NCBI GenBank assembly: GCA_050303415.1
Contig: JBNLBS010000006.1
Span: 1-64,000, forward strand
Source of the DNA: JBNLBS01 sp050303415
GTDB taxonomy: Bacteria; Pseudomonadota; Gammaproteobacteria; Methylococcales; Methylomonadaceae
Length of the DNA stretch: 64,000 bases
Direction: 5' to 3'
Positions 1 through 9,318 of this stretch are shown here, piece by piece (position 1 is the stretch's first letter; every line of letters starts with the position of its first letter). Under the pieces are notes generated by a model. The model was not told where the DNA came from and searched no databases. It saw nothing but the letters and a program-made list of their open reading frames with translations. A program made the translations under genes and the position numbers.

Positions 1-1453
1 CCAGTTGTTTTTGTGTGCGTTGTCCCAAGGCGTTATAGGTGTACTCGGCCAGTTGTTTGATTTTGTCTTTGGTGTGTTGGTTTCGGTTTTGTTCTTTGTT
101 TTTATTTTTGCCTTTGCCTTTGCCTTTGCCTTTGCCTTTGCCTTTGTCTTTGTTCTCGGCTTTGTCTTTTTTATTTTCTGTCTGTTTTGCCTCCCTTTCG
201 TGATCATGGCCGGGTTTGATTTGGTAGATTGTGCTTAACCGGCCTTGTCGGTTGTATTGATATTGTCTTTGTCCGTTATGATCGCTGAGCGTATTGCCGG
301 CGGCATCGCGTTCGATGGCCTGTTGGTCGATTTGCATCAGGCGGTTGCTGTCCGCCTGATACAGGTAGTCCTCAATCGACTGGTTGTCGGTTTTGCTCAG
401 CCGGTTGCCGTTTTCATCATAGCTGTAACGCCGGCTTTGATAGCCGCTGTCTTCGCCAAACAGGCGGTCCAGTACGTCGTAGGCATAATCATGGGTTTGC
501 TCGCTCTGTTGCTGGATAATGTTGCCGTTGGCATCGTATTGGTAACAACGGTCCGGCTGGTGGTCGGTGAAGATACAGCTTAACCGGCCTGCGGCATCGT
601 AGCTGCGGGTTTCCTGGATACCGTTGCCGTAGGTCAGGGCGGTCAACAGGCCGTCGCCACGGTAATGTATCTCTGTGGCGATGAGTTGTTCATGGCCGTT
701 ATGTGTGGTGCTGACCTGTTCGATGCGGCCTAGTGCGTCGCGCTGGTAGCTGACACTGCGTCCGCTCGGGTAGTCGATTTGTACCAGTCGGTTTCCGGCA
801 TCGTACCGGTAACCGGTACGGTATTGCCGTTCGTTGAGTGTAACTCGTTGTTCGGTCAGGTTGCCGAAGCTGTCGTAGCGGTATTGGGTTACACCGCTTT
901 GGTCCTGGATTTGACACAGGCGGCCGATGCCGTTATCGCACAGGTCGTACTGGTAGCGGATGTCTTCTTCGGTATCGGGATAGTCTGCGTTGAGGACCCG
1001 GTTAAGGGCGTCATAGTGATACTGAACCGTCACGCCCCTGGCATCGGTACGTTGCACCAAGTTACCGGCGCTGTCGTATTGGTAGTTGATGCTGCCGCGA
1101 TCCGGGCTGTGTTCCTGCAACAGGTTACCCAGGTCATCATAACGGTAGCCGGTGGCGGCGTTATTGGGTGCTGTGACTTGAATAAGCCGGTCCTGGCTGT
1201 CGTATTGGTAGCCAGTGGGATGTCCTAAGGCATCCAGGGTTTGTGTGAGCCGGTTCAGGCCGTCATAGCTGTGTTCGGTGGCCGGGTTCTGGTTCGGGTC
1301 AATTTCACGGGTTAAATTGCCGACGGCATCGTAGACGGTTTGACTGATATTACCGGCATTATTGACGGTGCTGATCCGGTTACGCTGGTCGTAGACTTGT
1401 TCGATGGCAATCAGCAAATCTCCGCCGGCATCATGGGTTTCAGTGCGGGTACG
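1..1453 (-). pseudogene. RHS/YD-repeat protein, 3' part after a frameshift (runs off the left edge)
   Basis: Read on the minus strand, the stretch from about 1453 to base 1 is open in one frame and encodes a continuous series of YD repeats, with motifs such as YDAAGRL, YDSAGNL and YNRQGRL. It continues directly from the repeats of the upstream open frame (1411-3486) but is shifted by one base. Restoring one A in the GGAAT context near 1454-1458 turns the terminal IVPALKP reading into NRTRTETHDAGGD, the expected repeat sequence. Near the left edge the repeats are interrupted by a Lys/Gly-rich linker coded by a hexanucleotide array and then resume (EYTYNALGQRTQ). The C-terminal toxin or variable domain usual in this family would lie outside the window. 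It may be a true pseudogene, a phase-variable gene or a base-call error; the sequence alone does not decide. Confidence 0.75.
111..146. repeat. Hexanucleotide microsatellite (CCTTTG)6 inside the RHS coding frame
   Basis: Six perfect head-to-tail CCTTTG units, flanked by the near-copies TTTTTG and TCTTTG. On the minus strand they read as alternating Gly-Lys codons, forming a basic linker between YD repeats. Because the unit is six bases, slippage would change linker length by two residues per unit without breaking the frame. Confidence 0.9.
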
Positions 1454-3486
1454 ATTCCTTTGGCATCATAGCCATAGTTAACGCGATTGCCCTGGTTGTC
1501 GGTGATGCTGCGCAGGTCGTGGGCGGCATCGTATTGGTAGTTTAGGATGATGCCGTCCGGGCGGGTGACCTGGCTCAGTTGTCCGGCAGCGTCGTATTGA
1601 TAGGCGGTGATTCGCGGCTGGCCTTGACCTGACGGCGGGGTTTGCGTCAGTTGCGTAATGCGGCCGCGGCTGTCGTATTGATACTGGGTACTCAGTCCGT
1701 TGGCATCGGTCATTGTTAACAACCGGCCGTCGCTATCGTAATGTTGATAGACCGTGGTCTGGCCCAGGGCATTGGTGATGCTGGCCAGTTGTCCGCATTC
1801 CGCACCGGTGTTGCAGTCGTAGTAGCTGAGCGTGGTGCTGTCTTGTGTGCCGGGCTGCGGGCCGTCGATATGGGTGATTTGCCCCAGGTTGTTATATTGA
1901 AATTGGGTGCTGCGGCTGATCGCGTCACCGTCCGGGGTAAAGCCGTTGACGGTGATTTGGGCCAACGTATGGTTGCTGTTATAGGTAGACTCGGTTTGTT
2001 TGCTGTGGCCGTCAAAGACACTGCGGGTGCTGGACCTAACCGGCAGGTCCAGGTCCGGGCTTAGATACTGGGTGTCGGTGATGCGTTCCTGGGCGGTGCC
2101 TTGGGCTTCGAGGGTACGAATGCGCTGGTTGGTGTCGTTATACACATAGTGCGTGATATGGCCTTCGGCATCGGTGCGGCTGATCAGGTTGTTTTTGGCA
2201 TCGTAGCTGCGGGTTATACCTTTGCCGTCAGTCTGGTTGATGCGGGTAAGAAGGTTTTTAACGCCCAGGTTTTCAGCAAAGGTCAGTACCCGCACGGTGC
2301 CGGCGGCATCGGTGACGGTGGTTTGTGTGTCCGAGTCGTAACTTAAGTTAAAGCGTTCCTGCGGTACACTATTATCGGTTTGGGCATGCTCGGTCAGGAT
2401 GGCATTGCCATCGGCATCATAGCCAAAGGTGGCATAGCGGTCACCGTTTTCATCGGTAATCCCGGTTAAGGCGTGTTTAAACTCGCTGTTTTCGTAATGA
2501 TAGCGGCGGGTGCGGTTATCCGGGTAGGTGACTTTAACCAGGTTGCCGTCGCTGTCGTAGTCATATTGATACTGCTCGCCACCGGGGACGGTAACCGACT
2601 CGATGCGGTTATCGCTGTTATAACTGAATTGCATCAGATGACCGAACGGGCCGGTGATACTGTCTAACAGATGATCTGCGCGGTAACGGTATAACGTCTG
2701 TTTGCCGGTCAGGTCGGTTTTGCTGAGCAGATAACCGTCCGGGTCATAACGTTCGACCGTGCCGTTATCATAGCTTAATGTGTAACCGCTGCTGTCCTGC
2801 ACCAAAGCGATGTGACTGTCGGCATCGCCTTGCCAGCTAGCATTCTGTTTTTTAAACGGTTCGCCCCGGCCATCGGATTGCCAGACGGTCATGTCCGTGC
2901 CGTTGACTTCCAGGCGCGGCATGGATTGATGTACCCAGCCGAAGCCCATCCCTTTATCAACAGCGCCTAAACCGCTGTTGTAATGGCGAATAAAGCTTAA
3001 ACCGGTGTTATTGCCAACATAGTCGGTTTCTTTTTGGTATTTGTTGCCGTTGGAGGCATTGGCGGGATTGCCAATGCCTGAACATGAGGCTGGACAACCC
3101 TGATTTTTAGGATCATCTACTTTTATAACCGGGGCTTTGATAAAGAATGAAGGTGGTACAAGACCAGCATCCCTCCAGTATCTCCAATAAGGACTCCAAT
3201 ATATAGGCCGCCAGCTCCAAATATTACGCCTGAAAACAAGCACACAATTATGGTTTCCTGGAATTGCTGCCGGATTTAAAGGCCCCCACCTTTGTTTGCA
3301 ATATTCAAAAGCATCCTCTTCAGTTTTACACATAACACCATTGGGATACCAAGTTTCACATTCAGGCATATCGGCCGCATGCACTATTTCAAAAGGTAAG
3401 ATTAAAAAGACAACAGCTATTAAAAGCGTTTCAAAAAAAATTTTAATAATTTTAAACGCAGAGATGGGGGTGTTTTTTGTGCTCAT
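1411..3486 (-). CDS. RHS repeat protein, N-terminal part (signal peptide, DUF6531-like, YD repeats)
   Basis: This is the 5' part of a secreted RHS/YD-repeat protein. The ATG at 3486 is chosen because it opens a typical Sec signal peptide: a short basic stretch, a hydrophobic core (LLIAVVFLILPF), then cleavage after VHA. An in-frame TTG at 3555 would add 23 residues and is less likely. After the signal comes a Trp/Cys-rich segment, then a block like the DUF6531 start of RHS proteins (GNPANASNGNKY), then many YD repeats. The frame ends prematurely at 1411 after a one-base shift near 1455, while the repeats continue in another frame to base 1. RHS proteins form large cocoon-like shells around a C-terminal domain, often a toxin in interbacterial competition or an adhesin-like part; that domain is not visible. 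No PAAR domain or immunity gene is seen. A CRP-like site lies about 170 bases upstream. Confidence 0.8.
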   Translation of the reverse strand: MSTKNTPISAFKIIKIFFETLLIAVVFLILPFEIVHAADMPECETWYPNGVMCKTEEDAFEYCKQRWGPLNPAAIPGNHNCVLVFRRNIWSWRPIYWSPYWRYWRDAGLVPPSFFIKAPVIKVDDPKNQGCPASCSGIGNPANASNGNKYQKETDYVGNNTGLSFIRHYNSGLGAVDKGMGFGWVHQSMPRLEVNGTDMTVWQSDGRGEPFKKQNASWQGDADSHIALVQDSSGYTLSYDNGTVERYDPDGYLLSKTDLTGKQTLYRYRADHLLDSITGPFGHLMQFSYNSDNRIESVTVPGGEQYQYDYDSDGNLVKVTYPDNRTRRYHYENSEFKHALTGITDENGDRYATFGYDADGNAILTEHAQTDNSVPQERFNLSYDSDTQTTVTDAAGTVRVLTFAENLGVKNLLTRINQTDGKGITRSYDAKNNLISRTDAEGHITHYVYNDTNQRIRTLEAQGTAQERITDTQYLSPDLDLPVRSSTRSVFDGHSKQTESTYNSNHTLAQITVNGFTPDGDAISRSTQFQYNNLGQITHIDGPQPGTQDSTTLSYYDCNTGAECGQLASITNALGQTTVYQHYDSDGRLLTMTDANGLSTQYQYDSRGRITQLTQTPPSGQGQPRITAYQYDAAGQLSQVTRPDGIILNYQYDAAHDLRSITDNQGNRVNYGYDAKGIVPALKPMMPAEIC

Positions 3487-3555
3487 AATATCTAAAGTTT
3501 TTGATAATACTGAATGGTTTGTAGTTGTTTTAATTTTTAGAGATTCATATATCAA

Positions 3556-3998
3556 ACGCGCAATGCACAGTTTTCAAAAAGAAAAAAACTAACAAATTAG
3601 TTGAGTTGATTCTAACTGACTATTGCGTTTAAAAAAGCCTTTAATAACAGAACTGTGATGGTTTTCACTTTATTATTTTTTTTATTTATTGCCGGATTTA
3701 AAATGCTTCTATAACCAACACTTCCAAAAAACACATGGTTTCAAAGGAAAATGTCCTTATTTCACTAAAGGAAAAACAGTGCCGTGTATTGTAAAATTTT
3801 CTTTCCGATGTGTTTAAGCACAAAGCTGAAATAGTTTTTGCAGTTTTATACTATTACAGTGATCTAAAAATTAATACTGAAGCTGTTAATTTTAACTGCA
3901 TTGGTCGTCAACAACTTTTTTACAAACTCAAACATAAAACCCGCTTGAATAAGTGTTAATATCAAGCTGCGCCTGACTACAATTAACCGGACCACTTT
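3556..3998. other. Divergent intergenic region, RHS gene / HDOD gene
   Basis: An AT-rich 443-base gap between two divergent genes. It holds a CRP-like palindrome at 3654-3669. I see no convincing open frame, RNA gene or strong promoter pair here, though promoters for both flanking genes are expected. Confidence 0.5.
3654..3669. promoter_or_regulatory. CRP-like binding site (9 of 10 core bases)
   Basis: TGTGA-TGGTTT-TCACT matches the CRP/Vfr consensus TGTGA-N6-TCACA at nine of ten core positions with the correct six-base spacer. It lies about 170 bases upstream of the RHS start (3486) and about 330 bases upstream of the HDOD gene (3999), so the RHS gene is the likelier target. It is weaker than the perfect site at 32767. 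Confidence 0.5.
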
Positions 3999-5357
3999 AT
4001 GAACTGGCTAACGCATTTATTTTCCAGCGATGCAGAAAAACAATCCGCTAATAAAAACAGCCGGAAAGCCACCGAACAGAAACAGGTTTCTACCCCTGTT
4101 AAAGCTAAGCCCAGCCAAATCAGTGATAAAAAGGTCTCGTTGAAAGTATTAAAAAACCTGATCCCATTACGAGAAATGGATGACCATCAACTTGTCGGGC
4201 TGGATCAATCAGTCCATTACTACCAAGCCAAAGACATCCTGTTTATAAAAGGTGAACCCAGTCAATCGGTGTATTATCTATTACAAGGCCGTATTCATAT
4301 GCAGCCTGATTCCGACAATAGTTATCAGTTGACAACTGACTCTGAACGAGCAAAATTCCCACTTAATAGCGGTAAGTTTATGGGAGCGACGGCAACTGCT
4401 GAAAGCGAAGTTATCGTGCTGCTAATCGACATCGAGTTAAACCGGCTTTGGGGACAAACCAGCGCCGCTGAAGAAGTTGCCTGTGTAGAATTAATGGATA
4501 TTGAGCTGCCGGAACCTATTAATGATAGTCGTTTCTTTAATAGTTTTGCCCAGGCCTATAAAACCAATACCTTAAGCCTGCCGTCTCTTCCTCATGTCGC
4601 ACTTAAGTTAAAAGATGCAATGCAAATGGCCATTGGCGTTAATGAAGCGGTGGAAATCATTCAAATTGATCCCCCACTGGTCACCAAATTGATTCAAATT
4701 GCCAATAGTGCAATGTATTCACCGGTAACACCGATTACTAATTGCCACGATGCCGTCACCCGTCTGGGACTGAAGGCCTCCCGCAACTTTGTGCTCAGTA
4801 TCGGTTTAAAGCAATTATTTCGTTGCCAGGACGAACAACTAATGCAAGGCATGCAAACACTGTGGAAAAACAGTCTGTATATTTCCAGTTTAAGCTTTGT
4901 TCTGGCTCAGGAAGCCGGAACCGTTAATCCTGAAGATGCCCTGCTGGCCGGTTTAATTTGTGATATTGGGGCGATTCCATTACTGCATTTTGCCGAGCAA
5001 CATTCCGATCAAAGTCCGGAACTGAGAGAACTGGAGGATGCCATGCCTTTTTTACGCGCCCCAGTGGGTACCTTGGTACTACATACACTGGGGTTCCCGG
5101 ACGAGTTGAGTCAAATTCCGCAACAGGCTGAAAACTGGCTTTATGAAAGTGGCAACAAACTTAATCTGATTGATATTATAATATTGGCTAAATTACATAG
5201 TTATGTGGGCAGCAAAAGAGCTAAAGACATACCTTATATTAATTCCATACCTGCTTATGCAAAACTGAAAGACGGTAAACTAACTCCGGATTTTTCCTTA
5301 CAACTGCTGCAAAAGGCACAAAAACGTATTGATGCCGTAATGAGCATTCTTTCCTAA
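3999..5357 (+). CDS. Cyclic-nucleotide-binding-fold / HDOD domain protein
   Basis: A soluble two-domain signalling protein of 452 residues. A charged, probably disordered N-terminus is followed by a cyclic-nucleotide-binding fold at roughly residues 50-155 (FIKGEPSQSVYYLLQGRI), then a HDOD domain from about 190 (LPSLPHVALKL...IIQIDPPLVTKLIQIANS). HDOD domains resemble HD phosphohydrolases without the metal ligands; here the expected HD pair reads CDIG, so an enzymatic role is unlikely. The phosphate-binding cassette that holds cAMP in CRP-type domains (GE-x-A..PRxA) is not recognisable, so the N-terminal domain may bind another ligand or none. HDOD proteins often act in c-di-GMP, motility or stress signalling. 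prlC follows after 8 bases, so the two are probably co-transcribed. Domain calls are good; the function is unknown. Confidence 0.85.
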   Translation: MNWLTHLFSSDAEKQSANKNSRKATEQKQVSTPVKAKPSQISDKKVSLKVLKNLIPLREMDDHQLVGLDQSVHYYQAKDILFIKGEPSQSVYYLLQGRIHMQPDSDNSYQLTTDSERAKFPLNSGKFMGATATAESEVIVLLIDIELNRLWGQTSAAEEVACVELMDIELPEPINDSRFFNSFAQAYKTNTLSLPSLPHVALKLKDAMQMAIGVNEAVEIIQIDPPLVTKLIQIANSAMYSPVTPITNCHDAVTRLGLKASRNFVLSIGLKQLFRCQDEQLMQGMQTLWKNSLYISSLSFVLAQEAGTVNPEDALLAGLICDIGAIPLLHFAEQHSDQSPELRELEDAMPFLRAPVGTLVLHTLGFPDELSQIPQQAENWLYESGNKLNLIDIIILAKLHSYVGSKRAKDIPYINSIPAYAKLKDGKLTPDFSLQLLQKAQKRIDAVMSILS

Positions 5358-5365
5358 TAAGAGAT

Positions 5366-7405
5366 ATGAACAACCCGTTATTACAAGACACTACCCTACC
5401 TCAATTTTCTAAAATCAAACCCGAGCATATTGAACCGGCTATCGATCAATTATTAGCCGAAGCCCGTGATGTGGTTAATACACTGCTAACCAGCAAAAAA
5501 CGCTATAGCTGGAAAAACCTGATTGAGCCGATCAACGATATTGAAAACAAGCTGAACAAAGCCTGGTCTCCGGTCAGTCATATGAATTCGGTGATCAACA
5601 GTGATGAGCTGCGCGACGCCTATAATGCCTGCCTACCCAAATTAAGCGCCTATTCCACCGAAATGGGACAGAACGAGCAGTTATTTAAGGCTTATCAATA
5701 CATTGCCAACAGCAAGGCCTTTGATAAACTGGATATTGCCCAGCAAAAAGTCATTACCAATGCCTTGCGTGATTTTAAATTGTCCGGTATTGACTTGGAT
5801 GACAAGAAAAAAAACCGCTATAAGGAAATCAAGCAGGAATTATCGGCTCTGGCCAGCAAATTTGAAGAAAACCTGCTGGATGCCACCAATGCCTGGACTA
5901 AACTGGTCCGTGACGTTGACGACCTTACTGGGTTACCGGAATCGGCTTTGGAACAGGCCAGGCAAACGGCAGAACAACAGGGTCAGCAAGGCTGGATGAT
6001 TACGCTACAGTTCCCGTCCTACCTGGCGGTAATGACCTATGCCGACAAACGCACCTTAAGGGAAGAAATATATCAGGCTTTTGCCACTCGAGCGTCGGAT
6101 CAGGGCCCAGATGCCGGAAAATGGGACAATACCCCGATCATGAATCAAATCATGGCGTTACGTCATGAAAAAGCACAATTACTGGGTTTAGATAATTATG
6201 CAGAGTTATCGCTGGCAACAAAAATGGCGGAGCAGCCTTCTGATGTTGTCCATTTTCTGGAGGATTTAGCGGACCGGTCATGGCGACAAGGTCGTAAAGA
6301 CCTATACGAACTGCGTGAATTTGTCTGTAAGCATTACGGCTTTTGCGACCTTCAACCCTGGGACATCACTTATTACTCTGAAAAAATGCGTCAGCATTGT
6401 TATCAATTGTCGCAAGAGGAAGTTAAAAGCTATTTTCCAATTACTCGTGTACTGCCCGGTATGTTCAGTGTGGTTGAAAAGCTTTATGGGCTTAAAATCA
6501 CTGAAATAACTGATTTCGACAAATGGCACGATGATGTCAGTTTTTTTCAGATTGACGATAAAAACGGCCAGACTCGTGGTCAGTTTTATATCGATCTCTA
6601 TGCGCGCCCGAAAAAACGTGGCGGAGCCTGGATGGATGACTGTACCAGCAGGAGGAAAGTGAATGGCAAGCTGCAATTGCCGGTTGCCTATTTAACCTGC
6701 AACTTTACGCCACCATCTGCCGACAAACCTGCGCTGTTGACTCATGATGAAGTCATCACCCTGTTTCATGAATTCGGTCATGGTCTGCATCATATGTTAA
6801 CTCAGGTTGATCATTTAGAAGTGTCCGGCATATCCGGAGTTGAATGGGATGCGGTGGAACTGCCCAGCCAGTTTATGGAAAACTGGTGCTGGGAGCGTGA
6901 AGCGTTGGATTTAATCTCCGGTCATTATCAAACCGATGAAAAACTACCGGACGAACTGTTTAATAAAATGCTGGCGGCCAGAAACTTTCAAGCCGGTATG
7001 ATGATGTTAAGACAACTGGAGTTCAGCCTGTTTGATTTCAAAATCCACCAGGATTACGACCCCACCAAAGGCGCAAGAATTTATGACACGCTTCACCAGA
7101 TCAGGCAACAAATAGCGGTCGTAATTCCACCCAAATACAATCGCTTTGCCCACAGTTTTTCCCATATTTTTGCCGGAGGTTACGCCGCCGGATATTACAG
7201 TTATAAGTGGGCGGAAGTATTGTCCAGCGATGCCTTCTCGTTATTCGAGGAAAACGGTATTTTTGATGCCGAAACCGGCGCGTCATTTTTAAACAATGTG
7301 TTGGAAAAAGGCGGCAGTCAGGAAGCAATGGAATTGTTTGTTAATTTTCGCGGCAGAGAGCCGAAGATTGATGCCCTGCTAAGACATAATGGAATTGACG
7401 CATGA
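5366..7405 (+). CDS. prlC: Oligopeptidase A (M3 family zinc metallopeptidase)
   Basis: A cytoplasmic zinc endopeptidase of 679 residues, close to the 680 of E. coli OpdA/PrlC, which degrades short peptides including cleaved signal peptides. The M3 zinc motif HEFGH lies at residues 468-472 (TLFHEFGHGLHHM), and the third ligand region GISGVEWDAVELPSQFMENW follows. The N-terminus (MNNPLLQDTTLPQFSKIKPEHI) is typical of the family. It begins 8 bases after the HDOD gene, with TAAGAGA as a weak ribosome site, and its last codon overlaps the ubiD start in an ATGA junction, so translation of the two is probably coupled. Confidence 0.96.
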   Translation: MNNPLLQDTTLPQFSKIKPEHIEPAIDQLLAEARDVVNTLLTSKKRYSWKNLIEPINDIENKLNKAWSPVSHMNSVINSDELRDAYNACLPKLSAYSTEMGQNEQLFKAYQYIANSKAFDKLDIAQQKVITNALRDFKLSGIDLDDKKKNRYKEIKQELSALASKFEENLLDATNAWTKLVRDVDDLTGLPESALEQARQTAEQQGQQGWMITLQFPSYLAVMTYADKRTLREEIYQAFATRASDQGPDAGKWDNTPIMNQIMALRHEKAQLLGLDNYAELSLATKMAEQPSDVVHFLEDLADRSWRQGRKDLYELREFVCKHYGFCDLQPWDITYYSEKMRQHCYQLSQEEVKSYFPITRVLPGMFSVVEKLYGLKITEITDFDKWHDDVSFFQIDDKNGQTRGQFYIDLYARPKKRGGAWMDDCTSRRKVNGKLQLPVAYLTCNFTPPSADKPALLTHDEVITLFHEFGHGLHHMLTQVDHLEVSGISGVEWDAVELPSQFMENWCWEREALDLISGHYQTDEKLPDELFNKMLAARNFQAGMMMLRQLEFSLFDFKIHQDYDPTKGARIYDTLHQIRQQIAVVIPPKYNRFAHSFSHIFAGGYAAGYYSYKWAEVLSSDAFSLFEENGIFDAETGASFLNNVLEKGGSQEAMELFVNFRGREPKIDALLRHNGIDA

Positions 7406-8862
7406 AGTACAACGACTTGCGTGATTTTATAAAGCAGCTGGAAAAGCAGGGCGAGCTGAAACGCATCAGCTATCCGGCCGACCCCTATTTGGAAATAACC
7501 GAGATTTGTGACCGGACCTTAAAACAAGGAGGGCCGGCACTGTTATTTGAGAACCCCAAAGGCTCCAATATACCGGTCTTGGCCAACCTGTTCGGCACTA
7601 CCAAACGGGTGGCCATGGGCATGGGTGCAAGTTCGCTGAAAGAGCTGCGTGAAATCGGTGAACTGCTGGCCTATTTAAAAGAGCCAGAGCCGCCCAAAGG
7701 CATGAAAGATGCCATGGAAAAACTGCCGGTATTTAAGCAAGTGCTTAATATGGCACCCAAAGTCATCAAAAACCCGCCGTGTCAGGAACTGGTTCGCGAA
7801 GGTGATGAAATTGACCTGGCAGACTATCCTATTCAGACCTGCTGGCCGGAAGATGCCGCACCTTTAATCACCTGGCCGTTAGTCATTACCAAAGGGCCGC
7901 ATAAAGATCGGCAGAATCTCGGTATTTACCGTCAACAGGTCATCGCCAAAAACAAGCTTATCATGCGCTGGCTGGCTCACCGTGGTGGCGCACTGGATTT
8001 TAAAGAATGGCAGGAAACTCACCCCGGCGAACCTTTCCCGGTTGCTGTCGCCTTAGGGGCGGACCCGGCTACAATTTTGGGTGCGGTAACGCCTGTACCC
8101 GACTCATTGTCCGAATATGCCTTTGCCGGACTTTTACGCGGCAGTAAAACCGAAGTTGCCACTTGTCTTAGCAACGACCTGCAGGTGCCGGCCAGTGCCG
8201 AAATCGTTCTGGAAGGTTTTATTTACCCGGGTGAAACGGCCCCCGAAGGTCCGTATGGTGATCATACCGGTTACTATAATGAAGTTGATGAGTTTCCGGT
8301 ATTTACCATCGAACGCATCACCCAGCGCCAGGCACCTATCTATCACAGCACATACACCGGCAGACCACCGGATGAGCCGGCTATTTTAGGTGTGGCCCTT
8401 AACGAGGTATTTGTGCCCATCCTGCAAAAGCAGTTTCCGGAAATCATCGATTTTTACCTGCCGCCTGAAGGCTGTTCTTATCGTATGGCAGTCATCAGCA
8501 TGAAAAAACAGTATGCCGGTCATGCCAAACGGGTCATGCTCGGTACCTGGTCATTCCTGAGACAATTTATGTACACTAAATTTGTCATTGTCGTGGATGA
8601 CGATGTCGACCCACGCAACTGGCAGGATGTCATTTGGGCCATGACCACCCGGATGGACCCGGCAAGGGACACCACTATGCTGGAAAACACGCCCATCGAT
8701 TATCTGGATTTTGCTTCGCCGGTCTCGGGCCTGGGCTCAAAAGTCGGCTTTGATGCCACCAACAAATGGCCCGGCGAAACCAACCGCGAGTGGGGCAAAC
8801 CTATTGTGATGTCTGATGACATTATTAAAAAGGTCGATGAAATTTGGGATCAGCTGTTTTAA
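7402..8862 (+). CDS. ubiD: 4-hydroxy-3-polyprenylbenzoate decarboxylase UbiD
   Basis: A 486-residue member of the UbiD decarboxylase family, which uses prenylated FMN made by UbiX to decarboxylate 4-hydroxy-3-polyprenylbenzoate in ubiquinone synthesis. Recognised by the N-terminus MKYNDLRDFIKQLEKQGELKRI, the central NLGIYRQQVIAKNKLIMRW segment and the GPYGDHTGYYNEVDEFPVF segment of the active site. Length agrees with E. coli UbiD (497). It overlaps prlC by four bases (ATGA). ubiX is not in the window. It ends a few bases before the convergent DUF2905 gene, with no clear terminator between them. Confidence 0.97.
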   Translation: MKYNDLRDFIKQLEKQGELKRISYPADPYLEITEICDRTLKQGGPALLFENPKGSNIPVLANLFGTTKRVAMGMGASSLKELREIGELLAYLKEPEPPKGMKDAMEKLPVFKQVLNMAPKVIKNPPCQELVREGDEIDLADYPIQTCWPEDAAPLITWPLVITKGPHKDRQNLGIYRQQVIAKNKLIMRWLAHRGGALDFKEWQETHPGEPFPVAVALGADPATILGAVTPVPDSLSEYAFAGLLRGSKTEVATCLSNDLQVPASAEIVLEGFIYPGETAPEGPYGDHTGYYNEVDEFPVFTIERITQRQAPIYHSTYTGRPPDEPAILGVALNEVFVPILQKQFPEIIDFYLPPEGCSYRMAVISMKKQYAGHAKRVMLGTWSFLRQFMYTKFVIVVDDDVDPRNWQDVIWAMTTRMDPARDTTMLENTPIDYLDFASPVSGLGSKVGFDATNKWPGETNREWGKPIVMSDDIIKKVDEIWDQLF

Positions 8863-8865
8863 GTT

Positions 8866-9084
8866 TTAACGGCGAAATATATTAACTAAAATTGAAAATA
8901 CAATAGATAACACAACACTGAGTACCAACATGGACGTTATAGGTACAAACACTTTGCTGTGCTCGTTTTCAATGCGGATATCACCCGGCAAACGGCCAAA
9001 CCAGTTCACCAGCCAAGGGGCAAACTGTATGGCCGAACCAATCGTAATTAATATAACACCCAGAATAATCAGCCAACGTCCCAT
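8866..9084 (-). CDS. DUF2905 family small membrane protein
   Basis: A small inner-membrane protein of about 72 residues with two predicted helices (WLIILGVILITIGSAI and a C-terminal VLSVVLSIVFSILV) separated by the family signature WFGRLPGDIRIE. The signature and length match DUF2905, whose function is unknown. ATG at 9084 is preferred; a GTG one codon upstream is possible, with AAGAAG as the ribosome site. It converges on ubiD with only three bases between the genes. Confidence 0.88.
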   Translation of the reverse strand: MGRWLIILGVILITIGSAIQFAPWLVNWFGRLPGDIRIENEHSKVFVPITSMLVLSVVLSIVFSILVNIFRR

Positions 9085-9318
9085 CACAATTTCACTTCTT
9101 GGTTAAGTATTAAACTATTAGAAAGAAATACGTTAAAAGGTTCCTGCTAAAACATCACATTGTTAAACAACCGTTTTTTTCAAGTACACTACACACCGTA
9201 AAACAAGCTGATATTATTTAATACCGGGCAAAAACCAAGTCTGCAGGGTTTTTATGCTGTCGAATAATTCGTTCCGACCTGTAAAAATATAAACAACAAA
9301 TTCTTTTTAACAGGCCGG

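Noticed and set aside
105..152. CRISPR array or mobile-element end at the left-edge repeats
   Set aside because: Units are six bases, contiguous and in frame with the RHS protein; no spacers.
779..1228. Plus-strand open frame of 149 residues within the RHS region
   Set aside because: It is the mirror of the YD-repeat codons on the opposite strand; the Val/Ala-rich product has no protein-like domain pattern.
3487..3555. TTG start of the RHS gene
   Set aside because: The ATG at 3486 gives a standard signal peptide; the added residues would bury it.
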